The notes under the pieces were generated by a model. It was not told the origin of the DNA. It was given only the letters and a program-made list of their open reading frames with translations, and did not search any database. From the NCBI GenBank assembly GCA_003342815.1, contig PTEX01000119.1:2288030-2352029 (forward strand): 64,000 bases of DNA, in the 5' to 3' direction. This DNA is from Eudromia elegans (lineage: Eukaryota > Chordata > Aves > Tinamiformes > Tinamidae). The position numbers were made by a program, and so were the translations under genes. Positions 1 through 14,476 of the stretch are shown one piece after another. Every line of letters begins with the position of its first letter. The stretch's first letter is position 1.

Positions 1-2490
1 TCTTTGTGATCCTATTGCAATATTTCTGTTAATAAAAAAAGGAGAGACTTTTGTAAGTGCCTTTAGCAGAACAGTGCTTCAGGCAACAAACCTATGGAGT
101 GGAGTATCCTGGGAGCTTTTGGAGACCCTGTCAAAACACACATGCTGTTCCTCACGTCTAGAAGGAATTTGCAGTAGGCTTTCACAAGTTAATGCCTTCT
201 AATTCCTCCTCAAATAAAATTGTAGTAACTATAAAGTACTTGAGAATGTTTAGGCAAGACACAAGACTCCTGCCTGCCAGACATTTTTGAGTTATCTTTT
301 TACTGTATTAGTACAGCACTGCTGACAGTGGAGTCTGGTGTTTGATACCATAACAGGGAAATAAGTCATTTAGCAAGAGAAATCACTTATCTTCAGTTCA
401 GCTGTGCAGTCATGGTGGTCAGGTTTATGTATTTCTGTAGTTTTGTTATTATCCAAGATATTTATCTGTTTTCAAGATACAGCCTCTTCTGAAAGATATA
501 GCACTTGGAAGGAAATAAAGCTCTGTGGCTCTGTGTTGGTGGTGACAATTTTCCTTCTCCTCCGTATGTCTGGCAGACTTCAAAAGACCTTCCCTGTATA
601 GTCCTCACAGACTTACTTGCACAGGGAAGAAGTTGTTTTCAACAAGCTTTGTGTATGAAAGGAAAGGCAGAGAAAAGAGGATCATGAGGACCCAGCCTTT
701 TGTGCTGGGTTTCTTCTGCCTTCTGAACTGGAACGAGGATGAAGTTGCCAGTCATAAGCAAAGCCAACACAGAGAAGGCAACAGTGGAGAGTGACATAAA
801 AAAGGAGAAATCTCAAAGCTACTCAGAAAGAAGCTGATTAGGGAAATGAGCCCTGCAATTAAGAGCAGGAGGAATTATAAATGACAGACAGAACACACGA
901 GACAAAGAAAAATGATCTTTAAAGGGAATTGAGGACAAAGAGAGATCAGGGGAAAAGAAGAAAAGAGTAGACAGCTTCTGAGGAACAAAATTATAAAAAA
1001 ATAACAGCACATATAAGTAGGTTCAAAACTTAGGACATAAAATGTATCTCCGGAATATCAGGAAAGATATTTTAGAAGGTACTAAGAAAATACTTTTAAA
1101 ATAATCTGAATGTTTAAGAGTTATTAATTAGGTATTAAAAATGAGTTTTTCACTGTTAGTGTTTAACCAATAGAGCAAGAGCATTCTCACTTATAAATAG
1201 TATCTTGGTTGTACAGTGACTCTCAAGTGTATAGTCCATATTTTATATGCAGAGAAATATATTTTGCAAAGCACAGGGAACACTAAAGATACCTGAATAT
1301 TTAAAGAGCATCTTATAATGATAGGATAAGAAAGTATCTGTATAAATTATACAGCTCAGGCATTAAGATAAAATAGAAACATATCCACAGTCATTTGTGG
1401 ACACTTTAGGCTAATTACGAAAATTTCAAACTGGCAAAATTATAAACTTTCTCTTCCCTTTCATACAACATTGAGATCCATGATATCAGTTGGAGGCACA
1501 GATCTATCCTGAAATATTCCAAGACTAACCTTTGGTAGGTAGAGACAGGGAGCCCAAATATCTCTTTCATGAAGTTTTAGCCATCAAAATACTTGACTTC
1601 TGCAGACTTCCTCTAGTAGTCTCCTGCTTTTTGAATCTTTAACTCTCAGAATTGAGAATCTAAAAAAATAAGTGCTTTCTCTGCACTTTTTTGCAACGTA
1701 ATGGTGGAAATAATAATTCTATTGGGATAGATTTCCCAATTTAAGATGATAAATGAGAATTAAAGAATACCTGATGCTTTTAGGAGGAAGTCTGGTTAGT
1801 CTTATGGTGATAGCACTGTGAAAGATCGCACTCACCTGGAGTGAAGTCTGTTAGTTGTCCAATATAATTAGTTATCAGATGGAAAGTGGATCTGTGAAAT
1901 TACAAGAATGTCTTTTCTGCTTAGAGGCCCTGATTGTTATGAAAAGAGAAGAGGAGAAGGCTAAGAACTGATCATCTAATAAAGGTGAAGGATGCGGACT
2001 GAGGTGAAACACCACAAATTGAAAAGGCTGAATGCTATGTGGCAGCTATTACTCAATCTTGTCAGTGGCTATGTTGAGAGGGTGTCATTGTTTTGGACAC
2101 TTACATTTTTTTTCTGATGTTGGTGTGTAGGGATAATTAGATTATATTATAATAAACTGCTAAGGGCAATCTTAATTTGCTAGTTACCATCTTTTTCATT
2201 CAGCAATATTAGCAAATTACTGATGTGTGTCCATACATATGAAGAACAAATGACACTGTTTTGCTTGTATTTGCTTGTATTGAAATGTACTTTAGAGGTA
2301 AAAATATTAAGCGCAAAGAGAAATAACACTGGCATAATCAGAGATTAATTATCTATATATGCTATCAAATCAATTGTATTTACATTGTCATCCAATGTTT
2401 TCTTTTATTCTTGTATTTTGCATGTCTACTTAAAATAGGCAGAATGATTGGCTTACTGCCTGTAATACTGTCTTTTATGCTACAACCTTG

Positions 2491-2531
2491 CAAAACAAAA
2501 CAAAACAAAACAAAATAAAACAAAACAAAAA
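2491..2531. repeat. AAAAC-type simple repeat
   Basis: About eight units of the pentamer CAAAA run in tandem, with one T substitution (CAAAATAAAA) in the middle and an A-rich end. It could be an old poly-A tail that gained C interruptions, but no retroposon body is recognisable next to it. Confidence 0.85.
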
Positions 2532-4510
2532 ACCCACTCTTTCTTTTGGTGTTCATAGTGAAATAGTCCTTGCTCTCTCAAAGCCAGTAAACCTGAGCTA
2601 TAGAAACCTATTTCAGGGGAAAGAAAGACATTATTTCTGGATGGTACTGTTCAGTAGAACCAAGAGAAATAAAGTGTCTATGTCATAATTTTGAAACACG
2701 TGACATACAGTAGACAATAAAAGCTCAGCAAGACTACACAGTGCAATGAAAGGAACCTACTGCAAGGAGAGTTGTGCAGTGATGCTCAAGAAATTAAGGA
2801 AACCCTAACCTCAAGAAAACCATACCCTCACCTTTCTTCAGTATCATTCTATTGAGGATTCCAGAATTCCAGTCTGAGAGAAGATCAGCTGCATCCAGTT
2901 CTGCTAATTCATTCCAGTTTACTGCTAGATGGTGTGTAGACTACTGACTGCAAACCTCATACAAACAGCTAGAGGGCCCAAGAGGCACTGCTCTGACCAA
3001 GGAAGGCTTTGGATAAAAAAAATCGAACATTTGAGATGTTCCCAGGTTGTAGTACTTAAATCTAGATACTGATTTATTTTATATCATTGAAGAGAAAGTA
3101 GTGGAGCTGAATTTTCAAGGCTATTTGTAACACTGAAGTTAGATTAATTTGATTGTAGGGCTCATTCTTTCCTGTTATCTGCAGAATAATAAGATGAGAA
3201 ATTTTGTTAAAAACTACCAGTTATTCAAAGGTTGGTCTGAATCTTAGGCAATTTTTGGTTAGACTTTTACTTTGTATGTGAACAATTTAGAAAGGGTGTA
3301 AAGACCTCTTCATGACAGGCTGAAATCTGTAATTTACCAATATCTGTACTTCTTGTAACTAGATATTGCTTTATATAGACCAGAGAACTAACTGTTGCAT
3401 TGTTAGGTGCAATAAATCAGCAACTAGTGCAAAAAAGCTGCCAACTTCGTGGCAAGATGTGTAAATTATTTAAGTCCTTCCAGTAGCATCTAAAAGTGAA
3501 AATATCCAGATAACCTAGACATCAGTTGTCACGCTGAAAAAACTGCCTTGGTCTGCCAAAAGAAATTAGGGAAAAAAAAGGTTTCACAGCCCTATCAAAA
3601 TGAGTTTGATATAAGCAATACCAGAGGATAGAGTATTCATTCAGGATGTTTCTTCTATCTGCCTTTTCTTTGGAACCTATCAGTTTATCACCTTATCTTT
3701 CTACATCTGACATAGAAAATTACATCGAAATAACCCTGAAAAAACGCTTAGTGTTTAGATATTGACTGCAATCATCTTTTGCTCAATATGAAATGAATAT
3801 CTAAAAGTGTTATCATTCAGGGGGTGTTATCTGGGTCAGTTCATAACTTAAAACACATCCTGTGCCACTGCCACTTCTTATTATGTTCATTGCATGGAAC
3901 TTGCTTTCAACTACACAGGAAATCATGTGAAACAGTCTGTTGACTTTTTTTTCCAATCAAGAAAAGCATTTTTCAATTGGAGATGTTTTGCACATTCACA
4001 AGGAAAAGAGAAGAGTCAAGAGAGGGAAATCAAAAATGAACAACTCATTGAATTCTTACATTTTCTGGAAAAATTAGTTAATCGGGAGTTATGCTCAGAA
4101 ATTATTCCCAATGCCTTGACTGAAGATGAAAATATGCTAATATTTTTTTTCAATAATCTTTTTCTTTCCAAATCTTGAAATACATCATCATAGCTGCAGT
4201 AGGTGTGTTATTCGTGGAGTAAAATCAACTGTAGCTTGTGACTGAATATTAAGCTTCTTGTGGAGATTGCAGAGGTTACTCAGAAGTTAACCTAAGTCAG
4301 CAACTTGGAAATAATTTGACCACTTGTCAGTTCCAGAGTGGCACAGAAATTTTCAGGCTGGGGGTCGTCTCTCTATTTCTTTCATAAAAGAGATGCTGAT
4401 TGTTGAGAATACTCACAGTCTCAATAGGTTAGCTATATAAACACATTTTGTAAACCTATTCTCAATAATAGTATTCAGCATTTTGAAGTTTTTATGAACA
4501 GCTTTCAAGT

Positions 4511-4556
4511 AAAAAAAAAAAAAATCAGTTCAGTGAAAAGTCAGTTCAGTGAAAAA
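4511..4556. repeat. Poly-A run followed by a 16-bp tandem duplication
   Basis: A run of 14 A is followed by two adjacent copies of TCAGTTCAGTGAAAAG (4525-4540 and 4541-4555, the second ending in extra A). The unit itself contains the repeated word TCAGT. It looks like replication slippage next to a homopolymer. Confidence 0.85.
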
Positions 4557-4600
4557 AAATCCAAGTTTCAGAAGTGTCTCTTTTTGTAGAATAAAATTGG

Positions 4601-4628
4601 AAAGGCCATACTTAAAAGTATGGCCTTT
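4601..4628. repeat. Perfect 13-bp inverted repeat with a 2-base loop
   Basis: The arms AAAGGCCATACTT (4601-4613) and AAGTATGGCCTTT (4616-4628) are exact reverse complements separated by AA. Flanking GG on the left and TTTCC on the right could extend the stem imperfectly. The arms contain GGCC, unlike the AT-rich surroundings. The hairpin is short for a microRNA precursor. It could be a small foldback remnant of a DNA transposon or a slippage product. No function is claimed. Confidence 0.85.
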
Positions 4629-7600
4629 TTTCCTCTTTTAGTCTGGTTAAACTATGAAGTTACAGAAAAATAAGAATAGAAAGGTAACTTTAAGTTACAA
4701 AGATCTGTAAGTCAATCGACCTGCCTTAATATTCAGATAAACCTGAGTTTGTTTTTTTTTTTATTAAATTGCTAAAAAAAGAAGTTTCTCATCCTAAGAT
4801 GTTTGAAAAATATGAATTTTTTTTTTTTATATTTTAATGAAAAAAATCCATTTAGGTGTCACACTGTGACGTTTCATTTCTATGAGACAGTACAAAGTAG
4901 TGGGAAAGAGCATCTCAGCAAAAGGATGCACATGCTACTGAATTCAGCAAAGATCATATTCCTCTATCTGTATCTTTGGAGAGGGACCTATATCAAGACA
5001 GTAAGGACGGTATGTCATATAAACAAAGATGCTTCAAGAATATAAATTGAGCTGGAGAATAATTATGAGATGGGTTACAAACCTGGAAAAGAACAACAGC
5101 GTGGAGGTGACATACCGCACAGGATCATTGTGAATAATGCTTCTGCTTACAAGATGGATGTAGTTTCTGAAACAGGATCTTACAGTCCTAGGTATCCATG
5201 TGACTAGCTGATCAACTATAAAAGCAACAGGAGGAGAAAGGGCCACTGATTGTTTATTCTTCATACTAGAACATTGAATCTTAAAATAAATTCTGCCCTT
5301 TATTCAATATAGATAGTATGTTATGCTCCCTTATTTCTTCCCTTCTGACCACAGAATACTCTGGAAGTCTGTGAAGTAAGACTGATTTTTTTGCTCTTGC
5401 TCTCTTACAGAGCAGGAAGGAGGAAAGAATAGAAAAACTAAAGGAAAAAATTCCTGTATTGACATTGAGGCAACTGAATTCCTTTATCTGACTTTGCTCA
5501 GCACTTTTTCTATATGCCCTGATAAAGGTTAACTTATTTCTAAATATGGAGATTCAAATTTCAAAACTTTGCCAAGGTTATAAGCTGAATTTATGTTAGA
5601 ACTTGCTTAACATATATTCATTAATTGCTGTATTCAACTTTAAAGTTTCAAAGTACTTCAGAATTATTTACTATTCCTTTTCATTAAGACTAGCCATTTA
5701 TTATAAATTTATATTCAGTTTAAAGATATGTACTCAGCGCTGTTTTCATTAGAAAAGTGTTATAATTATTACAGTTGATTAAAAAGTAAGTGGTAAGTTT
5801 CAGGGAGAATATAATTAGATTCCAATTATTGTTGAACTTCCCCAAGTTTAATACCCAATATACATAACTTTAAGTTTAAGATGAAGATAGATTTGAAGTG
5901 CACATTCAAGTTAATGCTCTTGTATTTGTCTTCTGGTTGCATTTGGAAACCTCTATGGCAAAATATAGCCATTTTCTGGCCTAACTAGTAAGGTGAAGAA
6001 GAGAATCTGACACAAGTGGGCTCATGTGACATTCTCCCTTTTTTTCCTGTCTCCCAGCATCTATATTGCGATTTACATCTGGATTAAACTTATGAGCAGA
6101 TCAGAGTTCAGCCATATTTTAGTTTTTTTGTCCTGACTTTAGTTTTCATCACTGCTTATTAACACACCAAGGCGAGTTTCTTTGAAAACTTCTGGGGTCC
6201 TTCTGGACCTGACTTAGGAGGTTAAACTCTATCAGTACTGAGATCTGTCCTGATGAAAGAACAAAACCAGAACCAAAACATTTTGTTCCTTACTTTTTGG
6301 TTTTCTTTATCTTTTTCAGTTACTTGGGAGTCGGAATCTTCTATTTTACACCTTTGGAAATGGTGGGTAGCTCATTAGGACCTTGAGTTCCAGACGGTAG
6401 TTCCTGAGATATTCAGTGTAAATGGTGACTGACTGAACTTTTATTAATCAGGAAGGTAGATACTCAAAGTCAAAATTTTAGTGTTAAAGTTATTGATAAG
6501 AAAGGCAGCCAGTATATACAATCCTATGTAATGCTGAACACATTTTCTTCTAAAAAAGCTACTGAGGGGCCACACAGAATAAAGAAGACATGGAAAATAA
6601 TACGGAAAAGACTAATTTCAGTGTGAATATTAATTTAGCAAAGATTATAAACAGTTTTGAACAAGTTCTGGGGGATGATATAGCCAAAACAAGCTGTACT
6701 AAATATCTAATACTCTAATTTTGATTGTTTTCTTCCTTCAGCAATTTTGTGTATGCAAGGTGAAATGAGGTATTAGGCATGTATCACCTGATCCAGAGAT
6801 AACCACGAAGTATTCCAACTGCCTGTCAAATTGTTGTTATTGTCAGAGATATATGTGCATAAGTTAGTGTATTTAAGAGTATATTTCAAGAAGTGTCAAA
6901 CCAGAAAGTGTAATGATGAAGTGGAACAATTCATTCTCAGGAAGAATTATTTCTTCTTAAAAGGAACAAATAAGTACAGGCAAATCTTAGGTTGTCAGGA
7001 GCACAAAGGAAAGAAATGCTACATTTGTGTATGGTGTTTAGTAAAAATCAGAGAAAAAATAACAAACACTCCTGAGGAGAGCGGAAAAATTGTGCATAAG
7101 GAGGCTGAAATTTGCCATATCTCTTCCTGTAACACCCTAGACTGAAGTGGTTGACAGTGTTGGAGTGGAAGGGACAAAACATGAGCAACACAATCTGAAA
7201 AAACACAACAGAATTTTCATGCACATGCTTGTCCTTAGAAAATGACATGAGTTGCATCTAATTGGCTGTGAGGAGAATTTAAGCTCTGTTGCAAGCATAA
7301 GTGATTAAGGAGAAACCTGAGGAATGCCCTTTAGGAGTAAGGAAGCTTGCAGTTTACACATACACACTGTTTGTACTAGTTCCAAATATAGTGAGGAAAG
7401 AACTAAATATTTTGTTGTATGTGATAGCTGGTAGGGTTAAGGAGGCAAAAGATGCTAAGAACTGGGGAAAAATGAACTCGTTCTTTTCAGATTTGTCACC
7501 TACCTGCTACGGAGAGAAAAGTGATTTGTATCTCAAGGCAGACTTATGCTAAGTATGTTGATATGTTTCTATCCGGACTTGTATTTTGCACTTTCATTGC

Positions 7601-10600
7601 TTATACCTTTATGTTTTTGTTTATTGTTCTGTGTGAGAGCACACATCCAGTCCTGATCACAGTACAAGTTTTGGCAGATGTCTTCATTACCTAGCAGAAA
7701 AAGTTCTTTTCTGGAGGCATTGTCTTCAGTATGACTTTATTTGACAGAACTGGTGTGCATTGCTAAAGTCCTTTTGAAATGTTCTGTATGGTTTTGTACT
7801 TTCATGCATCAAGATTTACTTTTTTGTTTAAGAACCAATAAAATGCAAAGTGCTCTGACATTGCTACAAAAGTCCTGTATATAATGAAAGACTCCAAGTT
7901 TTTTGTTTAAAACAGTAGAAAACTTCTACTTCCAACTTTGTAAGACCTTTTTAATGGTGAATACTGTTAATCACAAACTTTTTAAGAGGGCTGACTTTTT
8001 AAAGAAATCAATAATTTTTTCAAACTTCTCATATTTCTTAATATGGTCAAAAGCATTTCAGTTCCTTTCAAATCTGAGTTTTGTTTGATGGAGATTGCAT
8101 TATTCATATTATCAAAAGATACCTTCAAATTTATTTATCAAAATTAGATTGGGAGAATTAGAAATTCAAAAACAAATATATTAAAGGAAAACAAAGACAC
8201 TAGTGAAGAAACTTCTATTGAAGGAAAGGCTCTGCAAAAGAATATAAAGATTTCAAATATATAATAATGTGTCCCTAACTGTTTCTCAGTAATTTAAAAT
8301 CAAATTTAGTGGACAGGTTGAAGTTTATTTATGTATAATAATGAATGGTAAGAAAAATTCCATATGTAATGAGACTGCATCACAGTACAGTGGAAAAAAT
8401 AAAAGTACTGTATTACGTTTGTTCATTTTGAGGTTTTCACTAAGTGGAACCAGATGGCTTCTTACTGAAGGAAGATGTATAAGACTGTAGGTGGTGGTAG
8501 CTATTCTCTCAGGTCACATCTGGGGCTTCTGAGGAAAGTGATTACGCTAATCTGGATGAATGTTCATACAGCTGGATCCCTCTTTCTGCAAATCACCTAG
8601 ATAGGATGAAGGTGGAGGTGTTCAGATTGCATGAATGTTTCACTGAATTTCATGTTTTTGTGATAACTTTCATGGTCAGTCACCTCAAATTTGAAACAAG
8701 GTATTCTATCTGAATCCACATGATATTCCTTCCTGTGAGATTTTTTTAGTACATCAACAGCACCATTCATGTTAAAACACCTAAATGCAAAGCACCTGCT
8801 CCTAGCAGCCAAGATAAGCAATGGCAGCTTGCAGTCACTTTCACACTGTACTGTTGTTTAACATAGCACAATGACTGCCAAGCTAAAACACACCACGGCT
8901 GTAACATTTCAACCCCACAGCATGGACTGGTATGATTAAGTACTTATGTGGCTGATTTTCACTCCAAGCCCTGCATGCTTTGTAAGACAAAATGTACACT
9001 GAAGAAGAATAAATGTTTCAGAGCTTAAAGATTGTCTCAAAATTGCAGAACAAAACAACCGAAAATATCACCCCCAAATCTTTTCTGATGCCCATTGCCA
9101 AACTTGCCTAAAGCTGGTATCTAGGATTTGTCATCGTGAAAGCGGTTTAAAACTAAATTTCTGATGCCCTTTATTAAAGCAACTTTGCTCTGCAGAGTGT
9201 CCTGGTAAAACTTCCTAAATACTTTCTTTCTTTATGTAGTCTTTAGGGGGTTGAGAGTGTTTTTCTTTAGGGACTATACAGATTGCATGTGTAAAGAGAT
9301 GAAGAATTCAGTTAAAATAAGTTGCTTAGCATAAAAAGAATGCAAAAAGAAGTGTGTGTTTGTTACATCAGTAAAAGACAGGAAATTTGATTTAGAAGAA
9401 TGCTTTGGGTTAAGGGTAGTACTTATTTGAAAAGTCTATCCATTCTGAATTTTGACTATATATATCTTCTTGCATTGTGTGGCATTTTTTTTCCTTTGAT
9501 TTGTTTTTTTTGGTCTTCAGGATGATTACAAGGACAATAGAGAAGCAGAAAGGACAGATTTCCCTTCTGAGGTTTGATAACTACCTGTCACTGCTGTGAC
9601 ATTAAGTCTGTGCTTTTTTTTATACCAGAAGTTATTAGAAAAATTCAGAAGCATGTTAGGAACCTGCTGAGTAAAGGAGTGATGTATCCTTGCCTTGATC
9701 CACCAGAAGAGATAGTTGTCAGAATTCTGTTCAGTTGATGACATGCATAAAAGCCTGCACATCTCTCAGGCGGTTAATATTAGAAATAGATTATGTGACT
9801 ATGATCTTTTTAGCAATACAGTGGAGATGTGGCAGCATAGTTTACAGAAGGATATCTAGCTTACAGTGGAGTCATTATTCTTCTAATAACATTCCTATTC
9901 CTTCCAGGTTTTCTTTTCTATGAGCTAATTTGATACCTTTGCCTAATGTAAACGAAGATGTCCCAAATTCCTCATGTTACTATTTGGATTGAAAACAGAA
10001 AAAATCTTTCTGATAGCTTGGGTTATCAGAATTTAAATGTGTATATGTTTTAAACAAAGTTAACATCATATTCCAAGTGACTTTGTCATATTGGATTATC
10101 TGTATATATATACTTCTTTCACAAGGAATTTTACTAATTTAAACACTTACCAAAGGAGCACCACAATTTTCAGCAGTGGACTATTTCCTCTTCTGTGAAT
10201 AATATAGGGAAACTATTCTCTGACAAATGAATAATAAATAATTAATTCAACAAACAAATAATAATAAAAATAATAATAATTTTAGATAAGATGTGGGAAA
10301 AACATGTAAAATATTTTGTCCCATATTCCTCATGGAGATAGAGAGGTAAGTTACCGATGTTTTAAACATTTTGGTTCAGTAATTTGTGAATGACTTCTTC
10401 TTTCATGACTCTTTCCCAGATGGTCTGTATACGTCCTCTGATAAATATTCTGGTGATCTTCGAAGGAAATGATTACATGGTACATACAAAAAGACATATA
10501 TATATATAAAATATGTGTTTTTTTTCTTTTTCCCTTTGAAGAGGACTTATAAAAGATACAGAAATGCAGCCTTGCTTTGTAAACCCAAACCAAAACATTG

Positions 10601-11882
10601 CAGAATCCATTTACCATTTTTTCGGTAATACAACACAAATGCAGTCTACTGTAGGAGAAATAAAGTGTAATCTAGTCAACAAGCCATACTTGAGTTTGAA
10701 AAACAAGACTACAAATAAAAAAGGGTAAACAAAAATAAAAAAAAAGTAGGTAAGTCCTTTATTTCTGCCTTTTCTAGGCAACCACAGCAGAAAATTTGAG
10801 AAGTTTACAAAGCAAATGCATTGGTCTTGACAACTCAAAGCTAATTGTAGATACTTTAATGAGAAAAGTGAAAAGATTCACTCAAAGATATACACAAGTT
10901 TCACAGTACGCTTTTTTATTGTTACTAGAAAAGAATATGGGGACCTGGTAGCATTTCAACAGCTCATGATTTTTATGGATACACATGATAGCTTTCGGTG
11001 AACAGATGTGCTAACGTTTTGTAAATGTCCTTTGGCCTATTGCAGTCTCTACTGAGTATACAGTCTTCTATGTGTGTGATAGTGGCTTAGACTGTATAAC
11101 AACTTGTGGTGTAGCAAAGACTATTCACAGGCTAGAATGAATGGGTTTCACTTCATCTGTGTGAGTTTCTTTCCCAAGACTATAGTACTCTAATTAGGTC
11201 TATGAAAAAGAAAATTATTATGGTAGATTTATGCAAGGTTCTATACACAGTGTGTTTTGAGTTCACTGGCCTGGTTCAGTGGATTATATTAAAACATTGG
11301 CTTATAGGATCTAAACTGGAGAAACGAAAATAAAGATATTTTTCATTATTTGAATTTATGTATTTTTAACTTCAATCTATCTTCATAATTTTATGATCAA
11401 TGATTTTTTCTTATTTTTTTATTTAATAGAAAAGACAGTTGTTACACAACTTGCACTAAATGAAAGATTAGTTTAATACCAGAAGTTCAAAGAGCTTAAA
11501 AAAGATCTTAAATGGTTATTGGTCCCTGAACATTTATTGCACCAATTAACCTTACATTCTATCACGTTTTCAGTTCTCGATATTTTGCTTGAAGCAGGGT
11601 CTGCAATGCATTAAAAACTTAGAAATTTTAAGATTGATCAGGATGGTTTAAAAACTCTTTACACCCTACCAACTGAACATGCTCATCTAAATGCTGCAAT
11701 TGCCAGCCTAGTAGACAAAAGGAGTAAGGACAAGAGCTTACCCTTTTCTGTCAATCTTTTGAGAACATTCCTGAGTTTCAAGGAAAAAAAATGTGTCACT
11801 GGAAATGACATTAAAATATTTGTTAATGATAAGCTTAATGAAAAATTTCCCTGAAAATCAAAATAAGGGCTTACATTCTCTC

Positions 11883-11904
11883 TTTTTTTTTTTTTTTTTT
11901 TTTT
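11883..11904. repeat. Poly-T tract
   Basis: An uninterrupted run of about 22 T. I looked to the right for the body of a minus-strand processed pseudogene or retroposon and recognised none, and no TTTATT (a reversed polyadenylation signal) lies close by. It is listed only as a homopolymer. Confidence 0.85.
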
Positions 11905-12212
11905 AAGGAGAAAAAGATGTTAGTTGACCAGTTTATATGATTCCTGCTCAATATACGAGCTATTTTGAACAGTCAGTTCAGGCTGACAATTTCTACTGCT
12001 GTATGTTGCATAGATGGTATAAATAATAAATTTTGGTCAGTAGTTTCTCTGTAACACCTGCACACCTAAATCTCTTTATTGATTAATGTGCTTCAGATAT
12101 GGAGGAGTGAGTGGAATACCATTTAAAGGTTTATTGCTACAATGCAGTATGCAATGTTAAGTTTGTGGAATATTAGCAAAATTGATCCAGGAACTGTGTA
12201 ATTGCTGAATTC

Positions 12213-12234
12213 CTCAGGAGTGTATACTCCTGAG
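12213..12234. repeat. Short inverted repeat (9-bp stem, 4-base loop)
   Basis: CTCAGGAGT and ACTCCTGAG are exact reverse complements around the loop GTAT. It is an isolated short hairpin and may well be chance in 64 kb. Confidence 0.7.
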
Positions 12235-13910
12235 CCAGGTCTGAGAAAACACCTGTGTTTTATTTTGCTAGAGCTGTGGCAAGGGGAGCAATATATTCCT
12301 ATGGCCTGTGAACTAGATTTCTAGAAATATTAGCTAACATGAATTTGGAGAGAAAACATAATTGTGGTTCAGAGGCATTTAGACTGTCAGAAGAAGAGAT
12401 GGATAGATGCATTTGAGAGGTGGTTGAAATTAAGCAAGATTTTCTAAACACCTAAAAACACCTGAAAGTGTGTTTTAAAGACTCCACTAGTTCTGCCTTC
12501 CACCTTCTCCATGAGTTTTGCTCAAGTGCTTTCTATAGGCTCCCTTTTTTAAACCCTTATGGTTCATATAGGCAAAACTCTGTTCTGCCTAGCAAGTATT
12601 AACAAGTGGCAGATTGTATTTCAGAGTTAGTGTTTCTCAGCAGGAACTACCCTCAGAGCAAGAAGTTCCAGCAAAGCGTTAATAAGGTTTGATGGCCTTT
12701 TGCACCAGCACTTCACTCTTTATTATTCATCTAATTTATCTGAAATTGCATTTCATCTCCTTGGCATACAAAGACAAAGCACTAATTTCCCTGACAGCCT
12801 GCTCTAAGACACAGAAATGGCAGTAGAGAAGAAAGAACAATCTGCTTTCACCTCCAGCAAATTAGCTACCATTCTAACAGCAGTTCAAGCTGATTGTATT
12901 GTAGTAGTTTCTGTGTGCAATGCTAGTCAGATTTACTGAGTGATATCTATAAAATGAGATTTAATAAAGAGATCCTGTTCTCACTAAATTTTTATTCTTG
13001 GGCTGTTTGTCTGTGTTTAGCCTGCTGAATAATGGAATTACAGTTCTCAGGTTGTTGCAGAAGTTTAGAGGATAAACAGGGAAAGGATGTTGAAGCGATT
13101 TGTAGAAATTTAATCCTGGAAGCATGGCTCTTGTAGGTGTTTGGAAAAATTACAGATCTTACCTTGAATGCAAGTGGCTAAATTTGGAGTTCTGCAAGAG
13201 ATCCGTGCCTGCTTGGCTTATACATGTAGAGCTCAAAACATCCCCAGCATCCTCAGAAACAGAGAAGTGTTTCAAAAACAATGCCAACCATTTACACCTC
13301 TGCAGGAAATATTACCTCAGGGAATATAAGCATGTTTCAGTAGGAAGACATCACGTTTTGTGGTAGTACCTTGGATATCTGAAGCACACAAAACTGCAGA
13401 GCTTTGCATTTAATCTGGCTGTACACAGCATTGTACCACTATGTACCACTGTTTGACATGAAGTTCATTCAAGAAAAACTCTGGACTCTTGTGTGCTCAC
13501 CCTTCACACTGTCCTTATGGGTATTCCAGATAGGACTGTTTCCTGAGTGACAACTAACAGTTCAGAATGCTTTTTGTTGGATTGCTTTTCTCTGGAGGAT
13601 ATTGTTTAAAATGTTTTGAGGTACACTGAAGTATGGGGCAAAGTCATCCAGCAGAAGTGGAGATTTTGTGAAGGGGAATGGTTTCTTACAGAGCAGACAT
13701 TATTTATTGGCCTCTGAAGCCTACCCAGATGTTTTGCTTGTAATATTTCTGTCCTCTGCCAAACTTTAGCAGCAGCCACCCCTTTCCAAATGAATGAGAA
13801 TTAAAGCAATAAAATCAGAACTGAGCTGAAAAGCTGAACAGAGTAATACATCATCCTGTCCTAAAGAGACTGTGTATGATTAATATGTGTCTCCTTTCCT
13901 GCTTAGTTTG

Positions 13911-13958
13911 GCTTTAACAATAGGCAAGTAGCACATAGCTTTAACAATAGCCAAGTAG
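13911..13958. repeat. 27-bp direct tandem duplication
   Basis: The word GCTTTAACAATAGGCAAGTAG at 13911-13931 recurs at 13938-13958 with one G-to-C change, giving a period of 27. It is a simple local duplication in unique DNA with no wider context. Confidence 0.8.
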
Positions 13959-14454
13959 TCTGCATCCCTTTTGAACTGCATACTGGTCTGCATGCCGGAG
14001 TCCATGTCATCTAGCCCAGAAAGCTCCTTCCCTATGGTGTATGTCGAGCCAGCATGAACCTCATCTGCTTAGTGAGTCTGCAGGAGGCAGACAGAGGCGG
14101 GCAACAGTCACTGACTCCTGCTAACGGGAAGAAAGGCTAAGAAAGGCTAAGAAAGCTCCCCTGCTCTTAGTGTTGGTCTGCTCAGGACCAGTGCTCTGCG
14201 GCTGGCTGCTAGAGAAGGGATGACTGTGGCTGTTGTTCTTATGACTGTATGGATGTATGATTGCATTTTTCTTATGTCTAGTATCAAAATCCTGCACTGT
14301 TTATGTAGAAACTGCTGAAAATCTGAGCTTATCACACAAAGCTTTGACATATGAATCTATAAATGAAATGATACTGCTTAATCTTTTTAATAAAACATAC
14401 TGAAACTTACCCACTCTGGCTAACTTCAATGTTAAAGCAAATCACACACAAACC

Positions 14455-14476
14455 TTTTTTTTTTTTTTTTTTTTTT
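14455..14476. repeat. Poly-T tract
   Basis: About 22 uninterrupted T. The sequence on the right (TCTGTTAAGGCTGTGCGACT and onward) is not a repeat I recognise and has no nearby reversed polyadenylation signal. Confidence 0.8.

Larger units (their letters stand above)
1..11882. other. Unique AT-rich DNA, no gene seen
   Basis: I find no convincing gene on either strand. Open frames reach about 104 codons (for example 6831-7145, plus) but have no recognisable domain, no supporting context and the composition of chance frames in AT-rich DNA. Small structures are an AAAAC-type repeat near 2491-2531, a poly-A run with a 16-bp tandem duplication at 4511-4556 and a hairpin at 4601-4628. The rest looks like ordinary intergenic or intronic bird DNA. 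Confidence 0.7.

Noticed and set aside
6831-7145. A 104-codon plus-strand frame with several Cys residues
   Set aside because: The Cys spacing fits no zinc-finger pattern and no domain is recognisable. Chance frames of this length are expected in 64 kb.
11883-11904. Poly-T as the tail of a minus-strand processed pseudogene (also 14455-14476)
   Set aside because: No reversed polyadenylation signal and no recognisable gene body lie next to either tract.
13980-14240. GC-richer stretch with scattered CpG as a possible CpG island or exon
   Set aside because: The CpG are few, no coherent frame crosses it, and no splice-site arrangement was convincing.
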